A stretch of 64,000 nt of DNA, from NCBI GenBank assembly GCA_963753195.1, contig CAVWBH010000001.1, positions 434,001 to 498,000 of the forward strand, given 5' to 3'. Positions 50,254 through 61,035 of this stretch are shown here, one piece after another. The notes under the pieces were generated by a model. The model was not told the DNA's origin. It made no database searches and saw nothing but the letters and a program-made list of their open reading frames with translations. Each line of letters begins with the position of its first letter. Position 1 is the first letter of the stretch. The stretch comes from Palsa-504 sp963753195 (GTDB taxonomy: Bacteria; Actinomycetota; Actinomycetes; Streptosporangiales; Streptosporangiaceae). Made by a program: the position numbers and the translations under genes.

Positions 50254-50727
50254 ATGCAGACGGTGTACGAGGCGGCCGGGGGGACCGACGGCCTGCTGCG
50301 CCTGGCCCGCGCGTGGCACGCCAGGGTCATGGCGGACGAGGTAGTGAGCCACGCCTTCAGCCACGGCTACCAACCGGACCATGCCGAACGGCTCGCCGCC
50401 TACTGGGCGCAGGCACTCGGCGGCCCGGCGGCGTACACGGACGCCTATGGTGACGAGACCTCCGTAGTGCGGATCCACAGCGGCAACGGCGCGCACGAGG
50501 AGATGGACCGGCGCGCGATCGCCTGTTTCGACCTGGCGCTGGCCGATGCCGGCCTCAGCGGCGACGGCCGGCTCCGGCAGGTGCTGCACGACTACTTCGC
50601 GTGGGCCACCACCACCACGATGGCCCGCTATCACCAGTCCGCCGCTGACGTGCCGGACGGCCTGCCCATCCCGCTGTGGTCGTGGGACGGGCTAGTCAGC
50701 GGCACCGGTTCAATATCCGTCAGCTGA
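50254..50727 (+). CDS. Group II truncated hemoglobin-like protein
   Basis: A 157-residue globin: MQTVYEAAGGTDGLLRLARAWHARVMADEVVSHAFSHGY has the group II pattern (GG turn, helix B), and VRIHSGNGAHEEMDRRAIACFDLAL holds the proximal histidine region. HDYFAWATTTTMARYH carries the conserved Trp of helix G. These bind oxygen or NO or act in peroxide chemistry. It diverges from the YbhN-type gene 86 bp away and is followed by the anti-sigma-like ATPase. Confidence 0.87.
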   Translation: MQTVYEAAGGTDGLLRLARAWHARVMADEVVSHAFSHGYQPDHAERLAAYWAQALGGPAAYTDAYGDETSVVRIHSGNGAHEEMDRRAIACFDLALADAGLSGDGRLRQVLHDYFAWATTTTMARYHQSAADVPDGLPIPLWSWDGLVSGTGSISVS

Positions 50728-50805
50728 CCGATGTCTTGCACTGCAAGTTGCAGCAGTATTTTCCTCGCAACGAGCATCGAGTAAGACGAGGAACGGGTCA
50801 ACGCG

Positions 50806-51270
50806 ATGGTACCCACCCGCCCGGCCGACCTGCGTCAGCGGCGCATCCGGCTGACCAGGGGGCCGCTTGCCGCAAGGCATGCCCGCAGCCAGGTGCGCGC
50901 GGCCGTCCGGTCCTGGGCTATCCCGGTCGATCCCGACATCGCCATGCTGCTCACCAGCGACCTGGTGACCGACGCCATCACCTACGGGACAGGCCAGACG
51001 GTAACGCTGGCCATCAGATGCTCGCGCGCTGCGCTGCACGTGGACGTCTATCACGCGTCCCGGCCCCGGCCGGCGGGCGCGGACGAGCCAGCGGGCACCG
51101 GCCCCGGGCTGGTGCTGGTCGCTGCCCTGGCCACTGACTGGGGAGCATTCCGCACCCCGGCGGGTACGGTCACCTACTTCACTCTCGGGTTCGAGCCTGA
51201 TCTTCGCCACGGGGTCACAAACGTGGGGACGGTGAGCCGTATACCCCGTCCGGCTCGCCGTCCCCACTAA
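50806..51270 (+). CDS. HATPase_c anti-sigma-factor-like regulatory protein
   Basis: A 154-residue GHKL ATP-binding protein of the actinobacterial RsbW/SpoIIAB-like class: LTRGPLAARHARSQVRAAVRSW is the N-terminal helix. LLTSDLVTDAITYG is the N-box, in which the usual Asn after LVT is replaced by Asp. GTGPGLVLVAALATDWGAF is the G2 box. Loss of the magnesium-chelating Asn suggests weak or no kinase activity. It pairs with a DUF397 protein 37 bp downstream; no XRE regulator, the common third partner, is seen here. Confidence 0.82.
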   Translation: MVPTRPADLRQRRIRLTRGPLAARHARSQVRAAVRSWAIPVDPDIAMLLTSDLVTDAITYGTGQTVTLAIRCSRAALHVDVYHASRPRPAGADEPAGTGPGLVLVAALATDWGAFRTPAGTVTYFTLGFEPDLRHGVTNVGTVSRIPRPARRPH

Positions 51271-51307
51271 TACACATGAGAAAAGAACCAGTCAGCTAAG
51301 GGGCAAC

Positions 51308-51568
51308 GTGGCCACAACGCTCGGGGGCCCGCATCAGCGGCCGAGTCCAGTGGGTGGATGGATCAAGAGCTCTCATAGTTACGCCAACGGCGACTGCGTC
51401 GAGGTGGCGAGCCTGGTCGGCGGCCGGATCGCCGTCCGCGACAGCAGAGACCGCACCGGAAAAGCTCTCCGCTTCACCCCAGTCGAGTGGCGCGCGTTTC
51501 TCGAAGCCATCCGAGACCGGGGATCCGGCGCTGGCAAGCAGTTAGCCACCGCCCGCGCTCCGTCCTGA
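51308..51568 (+). CDS. DUF397 protein
   Basis: An 86-residue DUF397 protein: WIKSSHSYANGDCVEVASLVGGRIAVRDSRDRTGKALRFTPVEWRAFLEAIR contains the complete family pattern (S-S-x-S, NGDCVEV, VRDS, F-x-x-x-E-W-x-A-F). In Streptomyces these proteins act with XRE regulators and ATPases in developmental control. The GTG start has AAGGGG about 5 bases upstream. Its neighbour is the HATPase-type protein. Confidence 0.9.
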   Translation: MATTLGGPHQRPSPVGGWIKSSHSYANGDCVEVASLVGGRIAVRDSRDRTGKALRFTPVEWRAFLEAIRDRGSGAGKQLATARAPS

Positions 51569-51715
51569 CCTCTGGTCGGGCCGCCGCCGCGGCGTGCCCG
51601 CGATCGAGCACGAATCGAGAAGCGCCCGCCCGCAGGCAGCAACTAGCCTGCTCCTAACGAGGCACATCGGCGTCCTCGGGCTGCTTCAGGACCGGTAAGC
51701 GCCAGGGGAGACACG

Positions 51716-54105
<2,390 letters not shown>

Positions 54106-54144
54106 CTGCTGCGGCGGCGGTGCCGGCCGAGCGCGAGCTGGTGG

Positions 54145-55065
54145 CTACACGTAGTTCGTGACGTCGGCGACGGTGAACCCCTGCGCCTGGATGTGCTTGT
54201 AGAGGCGGGTCATCATGCGCACCATGGTCTCGCCGTCGAGCTGAGCGGGGCCGCGGAAGTGGCACAGGATGATGTCCCCCGGGTTGATCCTGTGCGCAGA
54301 GGTCTGGTACTCCATGTCCGAGATCTGCATGGCCTCCTTCCAGAGCATCAAGCCCCGGAGGCCTGCCTTCCTGACCGAGTCGATCGTCGTGGTGTTGTAG
54401 TTGCCGCCCGGCGGCCGGAAGATGTACGGCCTGACCCCGTACTCCTTATGGAGCTTCTCCTGCTGGCCGGAGATCTCGTCGAGCTGGCGTGAGGCCGCCA
54501 GGCTCGGCATGTCCAGCGGGTGGGTGACCGTGTGGTTCTGGATCGAGATATACCCAGTTTCGTACAGTTTTTCGAAGTATGCGTAGTCGTCCCTGATCAG
54601 CACGTCCGCGAGGCTGATGGTGATGGGAATCTGGAAGTCCTTCACCATCTGGATGAACTTGGGGTCCTTCTCGATGCCGTCATCGATCGTGACGAACACG
54701 ACCTTGTCGGGGATCATCGGCACGAGCGAGAACACCTTCGGGTCGGAGGCGCTCAGCGTGATCGGCTTGACGGCCGGGGGCGCCGGCGCCGGCGCGAACG
54801 GCTTCAGGCCGTACCGCTTCCTGATCAGCTCGGCGTCGACGCCGGAGGTGCTCGCGGGGGATCCGGGGGAGGGTGTCGTGCCACCTGCCGCTGAGGTCGG
54901 CTTACCCGACGTGGGGGCGCTCGCGGGTTGATCCGCGCCGCCGCTGCACGCAGTCGCGAACGACCCGAGCGCAGCCACACCTGCCACGCCACCCAGGAAG
55001 CGCCGGCGTGACCAGTGCTGGGTGGTGGTATCTGTCACGATCTTGGGAACGTCTACGGACGGCAA
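54145..55065 (-). CDS. Tat-exported lipoprotein polysaccharide deacetylase
   Basis: A 306-residue NodB-homology protein. The N-terminus HWSRRRFLGGVAGVAALGSFATACSGG is a twin-arginine signal merged with a lipobox (cysteine at about 41). A Pro/Ser/Thr-rich linker reaches about residue 75. The deacetylase core has VFVTIDDGIEKDP (catalytic Asp and metal Asp), IQNHTVTHP (H-x-x-x-H metal site), RPPGGNYNTTT (motif 3) and ILCHFRG near the end. It acts outside the membrane on a cell-wall or capsule polysaccharide. The arrangement is complete. ATG 55065 is the start. Confidence 0.92.
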   Translation of the reverse strand: MPSVDVPKIVTDTTTQHWSRRRFLGGVAGVAALGSFATACSGGADQPASAPTSGKPTSAAGGTTPSPGSPASTSGVDAELIRKRYGLKPFAPAPAPPAVKPITLSASDPKVFSLVPMIPDKVVFVTIDDGIEKDPKFIQMVKDFQIPITISLADVLIRDDYAYFEKLYETGYISIQNHTVTHPLDMPSLAASRQLDEISGQQEKLHKEYGVRPYIFRPPGGNYNTTTIDSVRKAGLRGLMLWKEAMQISDMEYQTSAHRINPGDIILCHFRGPAQLDGETMVRMMTRLYKHIQAQGFTVADVTNYV

Positions 55066-55166
55066 TTTACCTGATCGGCCGCCTGCAGGCCGCGATCTGG
55101 CGGCTCAGCCGTCAGCACGGCGAGTTGCTCGCCCTATCCGGCCGCCCCCCGCCTGCCGGATAAATG
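55066..55166. other. Upstream region of the deacetylase gene
   Basis: Part of a gene-free stretch (55066-55319). This half should contain the deacetylase promoter; nothing else was recognised apart from the hairpin described separately. Confidence 0.3.
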
Positions 55167-55212
55167 ATTGTGGATCGCTACATCCCCTATGGGGGATGTA
55201 GCGATCCACAAT
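55167..55212. repeat. Perfect 21-bp inverted repeat (long hairpin)
   Basis: The arms 55167-55187 and 55192-55212 are exact reverse complements around a 4-base loop TATG. The left arm begins ATTGTGGATCGCTAC and ends in CCCC. One mismatch further out pairing resumes for two bases. It lies 107 bp past the VOC gene stop and 102 bp before the deacetylase start, so it could terminate transcription from the right, but only a weak T-rich tail follows. Confidence 0.9.
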
Positions 55213-55319
55213 GATGGGCTGGGCACCGAGACACGGGGACAGCCCGCACGTTCGTACTGGCCGCGGTTTCCTCAAGTCCTTTCGGAGCTCAGTCGCGTCG
55301 GGCTTGGCGGGGAGCGACC

Positions 55320-55733
55320 TCAGCCCTGCGCCGCCAGTGGCTGGCTCAGCCGAAGGTGGTTACCGCTGGGGTCCCGGACGGCAGCGTCACGGACACCGTA
55401 GGGCTGGTCCACGGGCTCCTGGAGGATCTCCGCCCCGCCCGCACGAAGGGACTCGAAGGTCTTATCCAAGTCATCAACCTGAATGAAGACCGCCAGGTCG
55501 CCCTTGGCGACGATCTCGCGCATCGACTGCCGGTCAGCTGGCGGGATGTGGTGGTCCACAGACGCCAGCAGCAGGTCGTGAGGGTCACCGGGGGCATGGA
55601 CGGTGAGCCAGCGCATCTCCGGCCCCATCGGGACGTCGTCGCGGACCTCGAAGCCGAGCCGCTGGGTGTAGAAGGCGAGCGCCTCATCCAGATCAGTGCA
55701 GTACACGGGCGTGTGCGTAATGGAAAGTGCCAT
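55320..55733 (-). CDS. VOC-superfamily (glyoxalase-like) protein
   Basis: A 137-residue vicinal-oxygen-chelate protein with two beta-alpha-beta-beta-beta modules: ITHTPVYCTDLDEALAFYTQRLGFEVRDDVPMG and LAVFIQVDDLDKTFESLRAGGAEILQEPVDQPYGVRDAAVRDPSGNHLRL. This fits bleomycin-resistance or glyoxalase-type enzymes; metal ligands His7 and Glu-type residues are partly present. The substrate is unknown. It starts 10 bp after the AraC-type gene on the same strand; such AraC-VOC pairs are common in actinobacteria. Confidence 0.88.
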   Translation of the reverse strand: MALSITHTPVYCTDLDEALAFYTQRLGFEVRDDVPMGPEMRWLTVHAPGDPHDLLLASVDHHIPPADRQSMREIVAKGDLAVFIQVDDLDKTFESLRAGGAEILQEPVDQPYGVRDAAVRDPSGNHLRLSQPLAAQG

Positions 55734-55743
55734 GTCAGCGACC

Positions 55744-56181
55744 CTACGCGCGGTCGGTCAGGAACGCTTCTCCGATCCTGCATGGCTGAGCGATCCACCC
55801 CGGGCACGCCCAGGCGCGTGTCACGCACGGCGGGACGGATGCGAGCCGCGAGTGGTCACGCGCTTTGTAGGCGGACGGCGGCTCGCCTACAAGGCGCGTG
55901 AACGTCGAGCTGAACGAGCCGAGCGAGGTGAATCCCACGGCCACGCACACGTCAGTCACGGACATGTGGCCGCTGCGCAATAGCGCCACCGCTCGTTCGA
56001 CGCGCCTGGCCTGCAAGTAGCCGTAAGGCGTATCGCCGTAAGCCTCGCGGAACCGGCGGGAAAACAGTGACAGAGACATCAGCGCGGCGCGCGCCATCAC
56101 CGAGACGTCCAACGGCCGAGCGTACTCACGATCCAGCAAGTCCCGGGCCCGGCGCAGATGCGCCAGCTCAGCGACCTCCAT
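55744..56181 (-). CDS. AraC-family transcriptional regulator (short form)
   Basis: A 145-residue regulator made almost only of the AraC DNA-binding domain: LRRARDLLDREYARPLDVSVMARAALMSLSLFSRRFREAYGDTPYGYLQARRVERAVALL (first HTH) and SVTDVCVAVGFTSLGSFSSTFTRLVGEPPSAYK (second HTH). It lacks a ligand-binding half. A Cys- and Trp-containing tail of 35 residues follows. ATG 56181 is chosen; a GTG at 56196 is in frame. It probably controls itself and the VOC gene. Confidence 0.88.
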   Translation of the reverse strand: MEVAELAHLRRARDLLDREYARPLDVSVMARAALMSLSLFSRRFREAYGDTPYGYLQARRVERAVALLRSGHMSVTDVCVAVGFTSLGSFSSTFTRLVGEPPSAYKARDHSRLASVPPCVTRAWACPGWIAQPCRIGEAFLTDRA

Positions 56182-56300
56182 ATGAGGACCGTACACCGTG
56201 GCGACATGATGGCCGCGCTACGACATGTCCCTGAGACGGGACCGGCCGACTCGCTCCGGGAGACTCCGGAGCCCTGGCTCGACGCCGGTCCGAGGGAGCA

Positions 56301-56347
56301 TGCAAGTCCCTTGCACGGGCGCTTACACTCGCCTACATTGTCATACA
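56301..56347 (+). promoter_or_regulatory. Promoter and operator-like dyad of the toxin-antitoxin-like pair
   Basis: TTGCAC (56311-56316) and TACATT (56334-56339), 17 bp apart, place the transcription start at about the ATG 56347, so the message is probably leaderless. The dyad TGCAAG-TCC-CTTGCA (56301-56315) overlaps the -35, a good site for autorepression by the antitoxin. Confidence 0.5.
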
Positions 56348-56796
56348 TGGTAGCTACTCCTGGTCCCTCGTCGGTCCGGTTCGAACCGCGCGTGTTCGAG
56401 CGACTCTCCGCGTTCGTTGCCGCGCACCGGGATCTGACCCTGTCCAGCGCCACTAGCAAGCTCGTCGATGAGGCGCTCCGGATCCGTGAGCACCCGCTCA
56501 TCACGTTCAGGGATGGCCCGGCCGGGCGCAGGGCCAGGCTGGTCGGCGGTCCGGACGTGTGGGAGGTCATAGGCGCCATCCGGTCGGTCCGCGAAGCTGA
56601 GCCTGCACTGGCGGGTGATGAGGTTCTCGAGGTCGCCGGCGAGACGTCAGGGACGCCCGTACCGTTCATACGCGCGGCTCTGGCGTACTGGAGCGACTAT
56701 CCGGAGGAGGTCGACGACTTCCTGGACAGGGCACGCGCCGAGGCGGTACAGGCACGGGCGGCGTGGGAACGGCAGCAGGAACTGCTGGGACTGTGA
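56347..56796 (+). CDS. Antitoxin-like protein (partner of DUF5615 gene)
   Basis: A 149-residue protein, MVATPGPSSVRFEPRVFERLSAFVAAHRDLTLSSATSKLVDEALR, with a ribbon-helix-helix-like N-terminus (RFEPRVFERLSAF followed by a basic helix). The rest reads DVWEVIGAIRSVREAEPALAGDEVLEVAGETSG, a DUF433-like or adaptor region. It is coupled to the following DUF5615 gene by GTGA. The arrangement matches VapB-type antitoxin with a PIN-like toxin. There is no Shine-Dalgarno, so leaderless translation is likely. Confidence 0.72.
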   Translation: MVATPGPSSVRFEPRVFERLSAFVAAHRDLTLSSATSKLVDEALRIREHPLITFRDGPAGRRARLVGGPDVWEVIGAIRSVREAEPALAGDEVLEVAGETSGTPVPFIRAALAYWSDYPEEVDDFLDRARAEAVQARAAWERQQELLGL

Positions 56797-57185
56797 ACGG
56801 CGTACCCGCTAACGTGCCCGACGCGTTGCTCCTCGACGAGATGTTCTCACCTGCGATCGCGACCGATCTCGCTGTCCGCGGCATCGACTGCCGTACGGTC
56901 GTTGCGGATCCTGTCCTGCGCGCTCTGTCGGACCTGGAGATCTTCCAGGCGGCACGGGCCGAGGGCCGGGTCCTCGTGACGAACAACGTCCCGGACTTCG
57001 AGAGCCTCCGACGGGCACACGAGGCGGCCGGAAACGAGGTTCCTGGCCTCATCTGCACGTCCGACCTCACGTTCCCGCGGACGAAAGCGTATATGTCCCG
57101 GCTTGCGGCGGCACTCGCCGCCGCCGCGGCCCACCGTGAGACAGCCCGCTGCGGCGGCGTGCTCTGGCTGCGCCCGCCCGCGTGA
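56793..57185 (+). CDS. DUF5615 PIN-like toxin
   Basis: A 130-residue PIN-like protein: LLLDEMFSPAIATDLAVRGIDCRTV (first acidic residue Asp), SDLEIFQAARAEGRVLVTNNVPDFESL (acidic D-x-E and the conserved TNNxxDF), and a C-terminal helix. Such proteins are predicted ribonucleases. The Asp, Glu and DF residues needed for metal binding are kept. It starts at GTG 56793 inside the antitoxin gene stop (GTGA), so the pair is co-translated. Confidence 0.8.
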   Translation: MNGVPANVPDALLLDEMFSPAIATDLAVRGIDCRTVVADPVLRALSDLEIFQAARAEGRVLVTNNVPDFESLRRAHEAAGNEVPGLICTSDLTFPRTKAYMSRLAAALAAAAAHRETARCGGVLWLRPPA

Positions 57186-57482
57186 CCAGATTGCCAAACG
57201 CCGATAATGCACATTATGTAAAGTAGTTCTTCTGGGCGCCCCTGCCCTCCGCCGTGCGGGCTCGGACCCGCCGGCTTGAGGTGCTTGAGGTGCTCGAGGT
57301 GCTTGACGTGGTGAGGTCCGCCAGATCGTCCGGCGAAGGTATATGCGCGTTCAACGATAGGCAGATCACCGCGACGGGGTTTGCCGGTATGGCGAGAACG
57401 CTTAATGCCCGAGGATGCCAGAATGGCGGAATTCTTGGTAGAGTAGTGACTTTCCGTCAACGCAGGAAAGGACAACCTACTC
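57186..57482. other. Intergenic region before the helicase gene with palindrome and 9-bp repeats
   Basis: The 297-bp gap contains the dyad ATAATG-CA-CATTAT (57204-57217) in an AT-rich spot after the toxin gene, and four 9-bp tandem units of CTTGAGGTG type (57275-57310; last two with one change each). CTTTCC and GGAAAG arms (57450-57470) precede the TTG start. There is no rifamycin-associated element of the GGGGCTTGC type. Confidence 0.6.
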
Positions 57483-59789
57483 TTGTCCCAATTTCAGAAT
57501 AGCACGCTACGGGAAAGTGCGTCAAACATCGAGGCCGAACTGGCACAAGAGCAGGCGTACCTGACGATGCTGTACGAGCGGCTGGACGCGCTAAAGGCCA
57601 CTGCGAAGCAACGGCTCGCCGAGGTGCGGCTTGGTCCGACGGCGGAGAATGACCAGGGATGGTCAGAGCGCGAGTCGTTTGCTCAGCAGTATCAGGACCG
57701 TGCCGCGGAGCTCGACGCCGCGGAGCGGAACCTGTGCTTCGGCCGCCTGGACTTCGACGACGATGACCGCTTCTACATCGGCCGGCTTGGCCTGCGCAGC
57801 GACGATCACGATCGGCTGCTGGTCGACTGGCGGGCCCGCGCGGCGGAGCCGTTCTACCGCGCCACCCCGCGGGAGCGGTACGGTGTGACTCGCCGCCGCT
57901 ACCTGCACACGGCCGCCCGGCGAGTCGTGAGCCTGGACGACGACGTGCTCGACCTGGATGCCGTCGACGAGAACCACCTGGCGGGCGAGGCCGCCTTGCT
58001 GGCCTCGCTGCGCCGCGGGCGGACGGGGCGGATGAGCGACATCGTCGCCACCATCCAGGCCGACCAGGACCGCATCATTCGCGCGGACCCGGGCGGAATT
58101 CTCATCGTCGAGGGCGGGCCGGGAACTGGGAAAACCGTTGTCGCGCTGCACCGGGCCGCTTACCTTCTCTATACGCACCGAAAGCGATTCGCGCGGCGAG
58201 GAATTCTGGTCATCGGCCCGAACGCCACATTCCTGCGTTATATCGATCAGGTGCTGCCCTCGCTCGGCGAGAATGACGTCGTGCTGGCCACGATCGGCTC
58301 CCTGTTCCCTGGTGTGGAGATCCGAGGCCCGGAATCACCGCAGGCCGCCAAGGTCAAAGGCGACACCAAGATAGCGGGCGTCCTGGCCCAGGCCGTCGCC
58401 GATCGGCGCCAGGTACCGGCCGCCCCTATCGACATCAAGATCGACGGCACCGCCTACCGGCTCACCCCCCGCATCTGCGGCGACGCCCGTGCCGAGGCGG
58501 AGCAGCGCCTCGATCCCGACAGCGGCGCGCCCCTGCCGCACAACACGGCCCGGCGCGCGTTCATCAACGCGGTCGTGCGGAAGCTGGCCCGGCAGGGTGC
58601 ACGGGACCTGGGCGGCCGGCGGATCCGGCCGTCCGGTGACGAGGACGACCTGCGCGCCGAACTGGCGGCCGCGCCCGCTCTCCGCGGCGTGCTCGACGTC
58701 TTGTGGCCCGAGCTCACGCCGCAGCAGCTGCTCACGCAGCTCTACCAGCAACCCGACCGGCTTGACCTCACCGACGACGAACGCGCCGCCGTCGCCCGCG
58801 ACGCGCCAGGTCCGTGGACGCCCGCCGACGTGCCTCTGCTCGACGAATTGGCCGAGCTCCTCGGCCCCCTGGCCGCCACCGAGATAGCGGCCAGGCGCCG
58901 ACGTGCCGAAGCTGAGGCCGAGCGTGCCGAGGAGGTCCAGTACGCGGCGGAGCTCGTGGCGCAGCTCGCCGCGGACGAGGCCATCGTCCTGCCGCCGCTT
59001 GAGACCGACACGTTCGTGACCTGGATCGCCGGCCGGAACGCCGAATCCGGGTCCAGCGGCATGCTCGCCGAGCGGGCCCTGCAGGACAGGACCTGGGCCT
59101 ACGGGCACGTGATCGTCGACGAGGCGCAGGAGCTGTCCGCGATGGCCTGGCGGATGGTGCTGCGCCGCTGCCCAGCCCGTTCCATGACCGTCGTCGGAGA
59201 CCTTGCGCAGACCAGCACGCCCGGTGGCGCCGACTCGTGGGCGCAGGTCCTGGACCCGGTCGCGGCCGGACGTTGGCGCACCGAGCGTCTGATCGTGAAC
59301 TACCGCACCCCCGCGCCCGTCATGGCGCTGGCCGCCGCCCTGCTGCCACCGGCCGCCGAGCCGCCGGTATCGGTGCGGGACTCCGACGAGAGCCCGTGGC
59401 GCGCCGGCGCCGAGGACCTCGCTGAGCGGGTACGGCGTGAGACGGAGCTGATCGGTACCGGGCGCGTGGCCGTGATCGCGCCACCGGCCCGCGTCGCCGA
59501 GACCGCCGCGGCCCTCGACCTCATCCCCGGGCCGGACCTCGAAGCCCCGGTGGCCGTCCTCACCTCCGAGCAGGCCAAAGGACTCGAGTTCGACTCGGTC
59601 ATCATCGTCGACCCGGCGGCGATCGAGCAGGCCTCCCCGCGCGGCCGGGCGGACCTGTACGTCGCGCTCACCCGAACCACCCGGCGGCTCGGGCTCATCA
59701 GTCCCGGCGGGAACGGCCGTCATGCCCGGCTTTTGTCACCTGAGCGCGCACCGTTCTGGCCCTTTGATGAGGGCGAGGGCGGCCGGTGA
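57483..59789 (+). CDS. HelD/HelR-type RNA polymerase-associated helicase
   Basis: A 768-residue UvrD-like superfamily 1 ATPase that binds and recycles stalled RNA polymerase; HelR members give rifamycin tolerance. An N-terminal coiled-coil arm (about 10-90, QEQAYLTMLYERLDALKATAKQRLAEVR) should enter the secondary channel. DDDDRFYIGRLGL is acidic. Walker A is GGPGTGKT (211-218), motif II VIVDEAQELS, and SEQAKGLEFDSVIIVD and LYVALTRTTRRLGL are motifs V and VI. The start is TTG 57483 with AGGAAAGG about 11 bases upstream. GTG of the next gene lies in its stop. Confidence 0.87.
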   Translation: MSQFQNSTLRESASNIEAELAQEQAYLTMLYERLDALKATAKQRLAEVRLGPTAENDQGWSERESFAQQYQDRAAELDAAERNLCFGRLDFDDDDRFYIGRLGLRSDDHDRLLVDWRARAAEPFYRATPRERYGVTRRRYLHTAARRVVSLDDDVLDLDAVDENHLAGEAALLASLRRGRTGRMSDIVATIQADQDRIIRADPGGILIVEGGPGTGKTVVALHRAAYLLYTHRKRFARRGILVIGPNATFLRYIDQVLPSLGENDVVLATIGSLFPGVEIRGPESPQAAKVKGDTKIAGVLAQAVADRRQVPAAPIDIKIDGTAYRLTPRICGDARAEAEQRLDPDSGAPLPHNTARRAFINAVVRKLARQGARDLGGRRIRPSGDEDDLRAELAAAPALRGVLDVLWPELTPQQLLTQLYQQPDRLDLTDDERAAVARDAPGPWTPADVPLLDELAELLGPLAATEIAARRRRAEAEAERAEEVQYAAELVAQLAADEAIVLPPLETDTFVTWIAGRNAESGSSGMLAERALQDRTWAYGHVIVDEAQELSAMAWRMVLRRCPARSMTVVGDLAQTSTPGGADSWAQVLDPVAAGRWRTERLIVNYRTPAPVMALAAALLPPAAEPPVSVRDSDESPWRAGAEDLAERVRRETELIGTGRVAVIAPPARVAETAAALDLIPGPDLEAPVAVLTSEQAKGLEFDSVIIVDPAAIEQASPRGRADLYVALTRTTRRLGLISPGGNGRHARLLSPERAPFWPFDEGEGGR

Positions 59790-60936
59790 TGATGGACGGC
59801 ATGGGACCTTCCGCAGGCGCCGGGGACGTGCCGGCCGGATGCAGCCCCACGCCGTGCCTGCCTGTGCCGACCGGTCCGTACCCGGTCGGCACCGCGTCGG
59901 TGTGGCTGACGGACACCTCCCGTCCCGATCCGTGGGTCTCGGGGGTCAACGCACGGGAGCTGATGGTCTCCGTGTGGTATCCGGCGGTGCCGTCGGACGG
60001 GCGGCGAGCCCGGTACATGACGCTGGCGGAGTCCGAGCTCCAGCTCACGAGCAGGGGCATCACCGGCGTCCCGCCGGGCGGGCTGAGCACGGTTGAGACC
60101 AACGCGGTCAGCGGTGCCCGGCCGGCCGGGCGCCAGCGCAGCCTGCCCCTCGTCGTGCTCTCGCCGGGCTTCACCAACTCCCGCAGCACGCTCACCGGCC
60201 TGGCCGAGGACCTGGCCAGCCACGGCTACGTGGCGGCCGGGATTGACCATACGTACGAGAGTTACGCCACGGCCTTTCCCGACGGGCGGGTCACCACCTG
60301 CCTGGCCCGCGCGGCACCCCGGCGGGACAGGAAGGAGGAGGTGGCGGCAGGCCGGGCTGCGGACGTCTGCTTTGTGCTGGACGAGCTGACCGGTGCCGAC
60401 CCGGCCTGGCCGGGCGCCGGGCTGATCGACCCGTCCCGGATGGCGATGGCCGGCCACTCCGCCGGCGGCGCCGCCACCATCGCCGCCATGCTGGCCGACC
60501 CCCGCATCCGCGCGGGCATCGACATGGACGGCTCCACTGCCGCCCCGATCCCGGCCATGGGCCTGGCCCGGCCGTTCCTGTTCCTGGGTAAGCAATCCAG
60601 CTACACCCCGGGAAACGGCGCCGACGTCACCACCCCGCGGGACTGAAGCTCCGCAGAGCCGCCGTGATCACCTGGGAGCGGGACTGGGAACTCCTGACCG
60701 GCTGGAAGCGGTGGCTCGTGGTGGCCGGCGCGGTGCACGCCTCCTTCACCGACCTGGCGCTGCTGGCCGGTCAGGTTGGCATCGACATCGGCACCGGGCT
60801 CACCGGAGCCCGGTCCCTGGACATCACCCGCGCCTACGTCCGGGCCTTCTTCGACCAGCACCTGCGCGGCAGGCCGCAAGCCCTGCTGGACCAGCCGTCA
60901 CCACGCTATCCCGAGGTCACGTTCTGCTCCCCGTGA
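59786..60936 (+). pseudogene. Alpha/beta hydrolase (PAF-acetylhydrolase-like) broken by short insertion
   Basis: The first frame (59786-60646) encodes an alpha/beta hydrolase with the nucleophile elbow MAMAGHSAGGAATIAAML and the Asp region IRAGIDMDGSTA, ending LGKQSSYTPGNG. The rest, starting WERDWELLTGWKRWLVVAGAVHASFTDLALL and carrying the catalytic His, lies in another frame (60671-60936). Between them a stretch of about 38 bases (60634-60671) with an in-frame TGA has no counterpart, so a frameshifting insertion is likely. Ser/Asp and His are therefore on separate frames and the enzyme should be inactive. It starts in the helicase stop. Confidence 0.8.
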
Positions 60937-61035
60937 GCTAACCTGCGGGAGGCCGGCCCGCACGAGGGAAAACGGCAGACCAGTGAGAAACGGCCAGGAC
61001 CCGCGGGTCAAGACGGCCAGAGGCGACGAAACAGG

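Noticed and set aside
57254..57502. Small open frame containing LEVLEVLEV repeats
   Set aside because: No ribosome-binding site, codon use atypical, and it runs into the helicase start; the 9-bp DNA repeats are noted instead.
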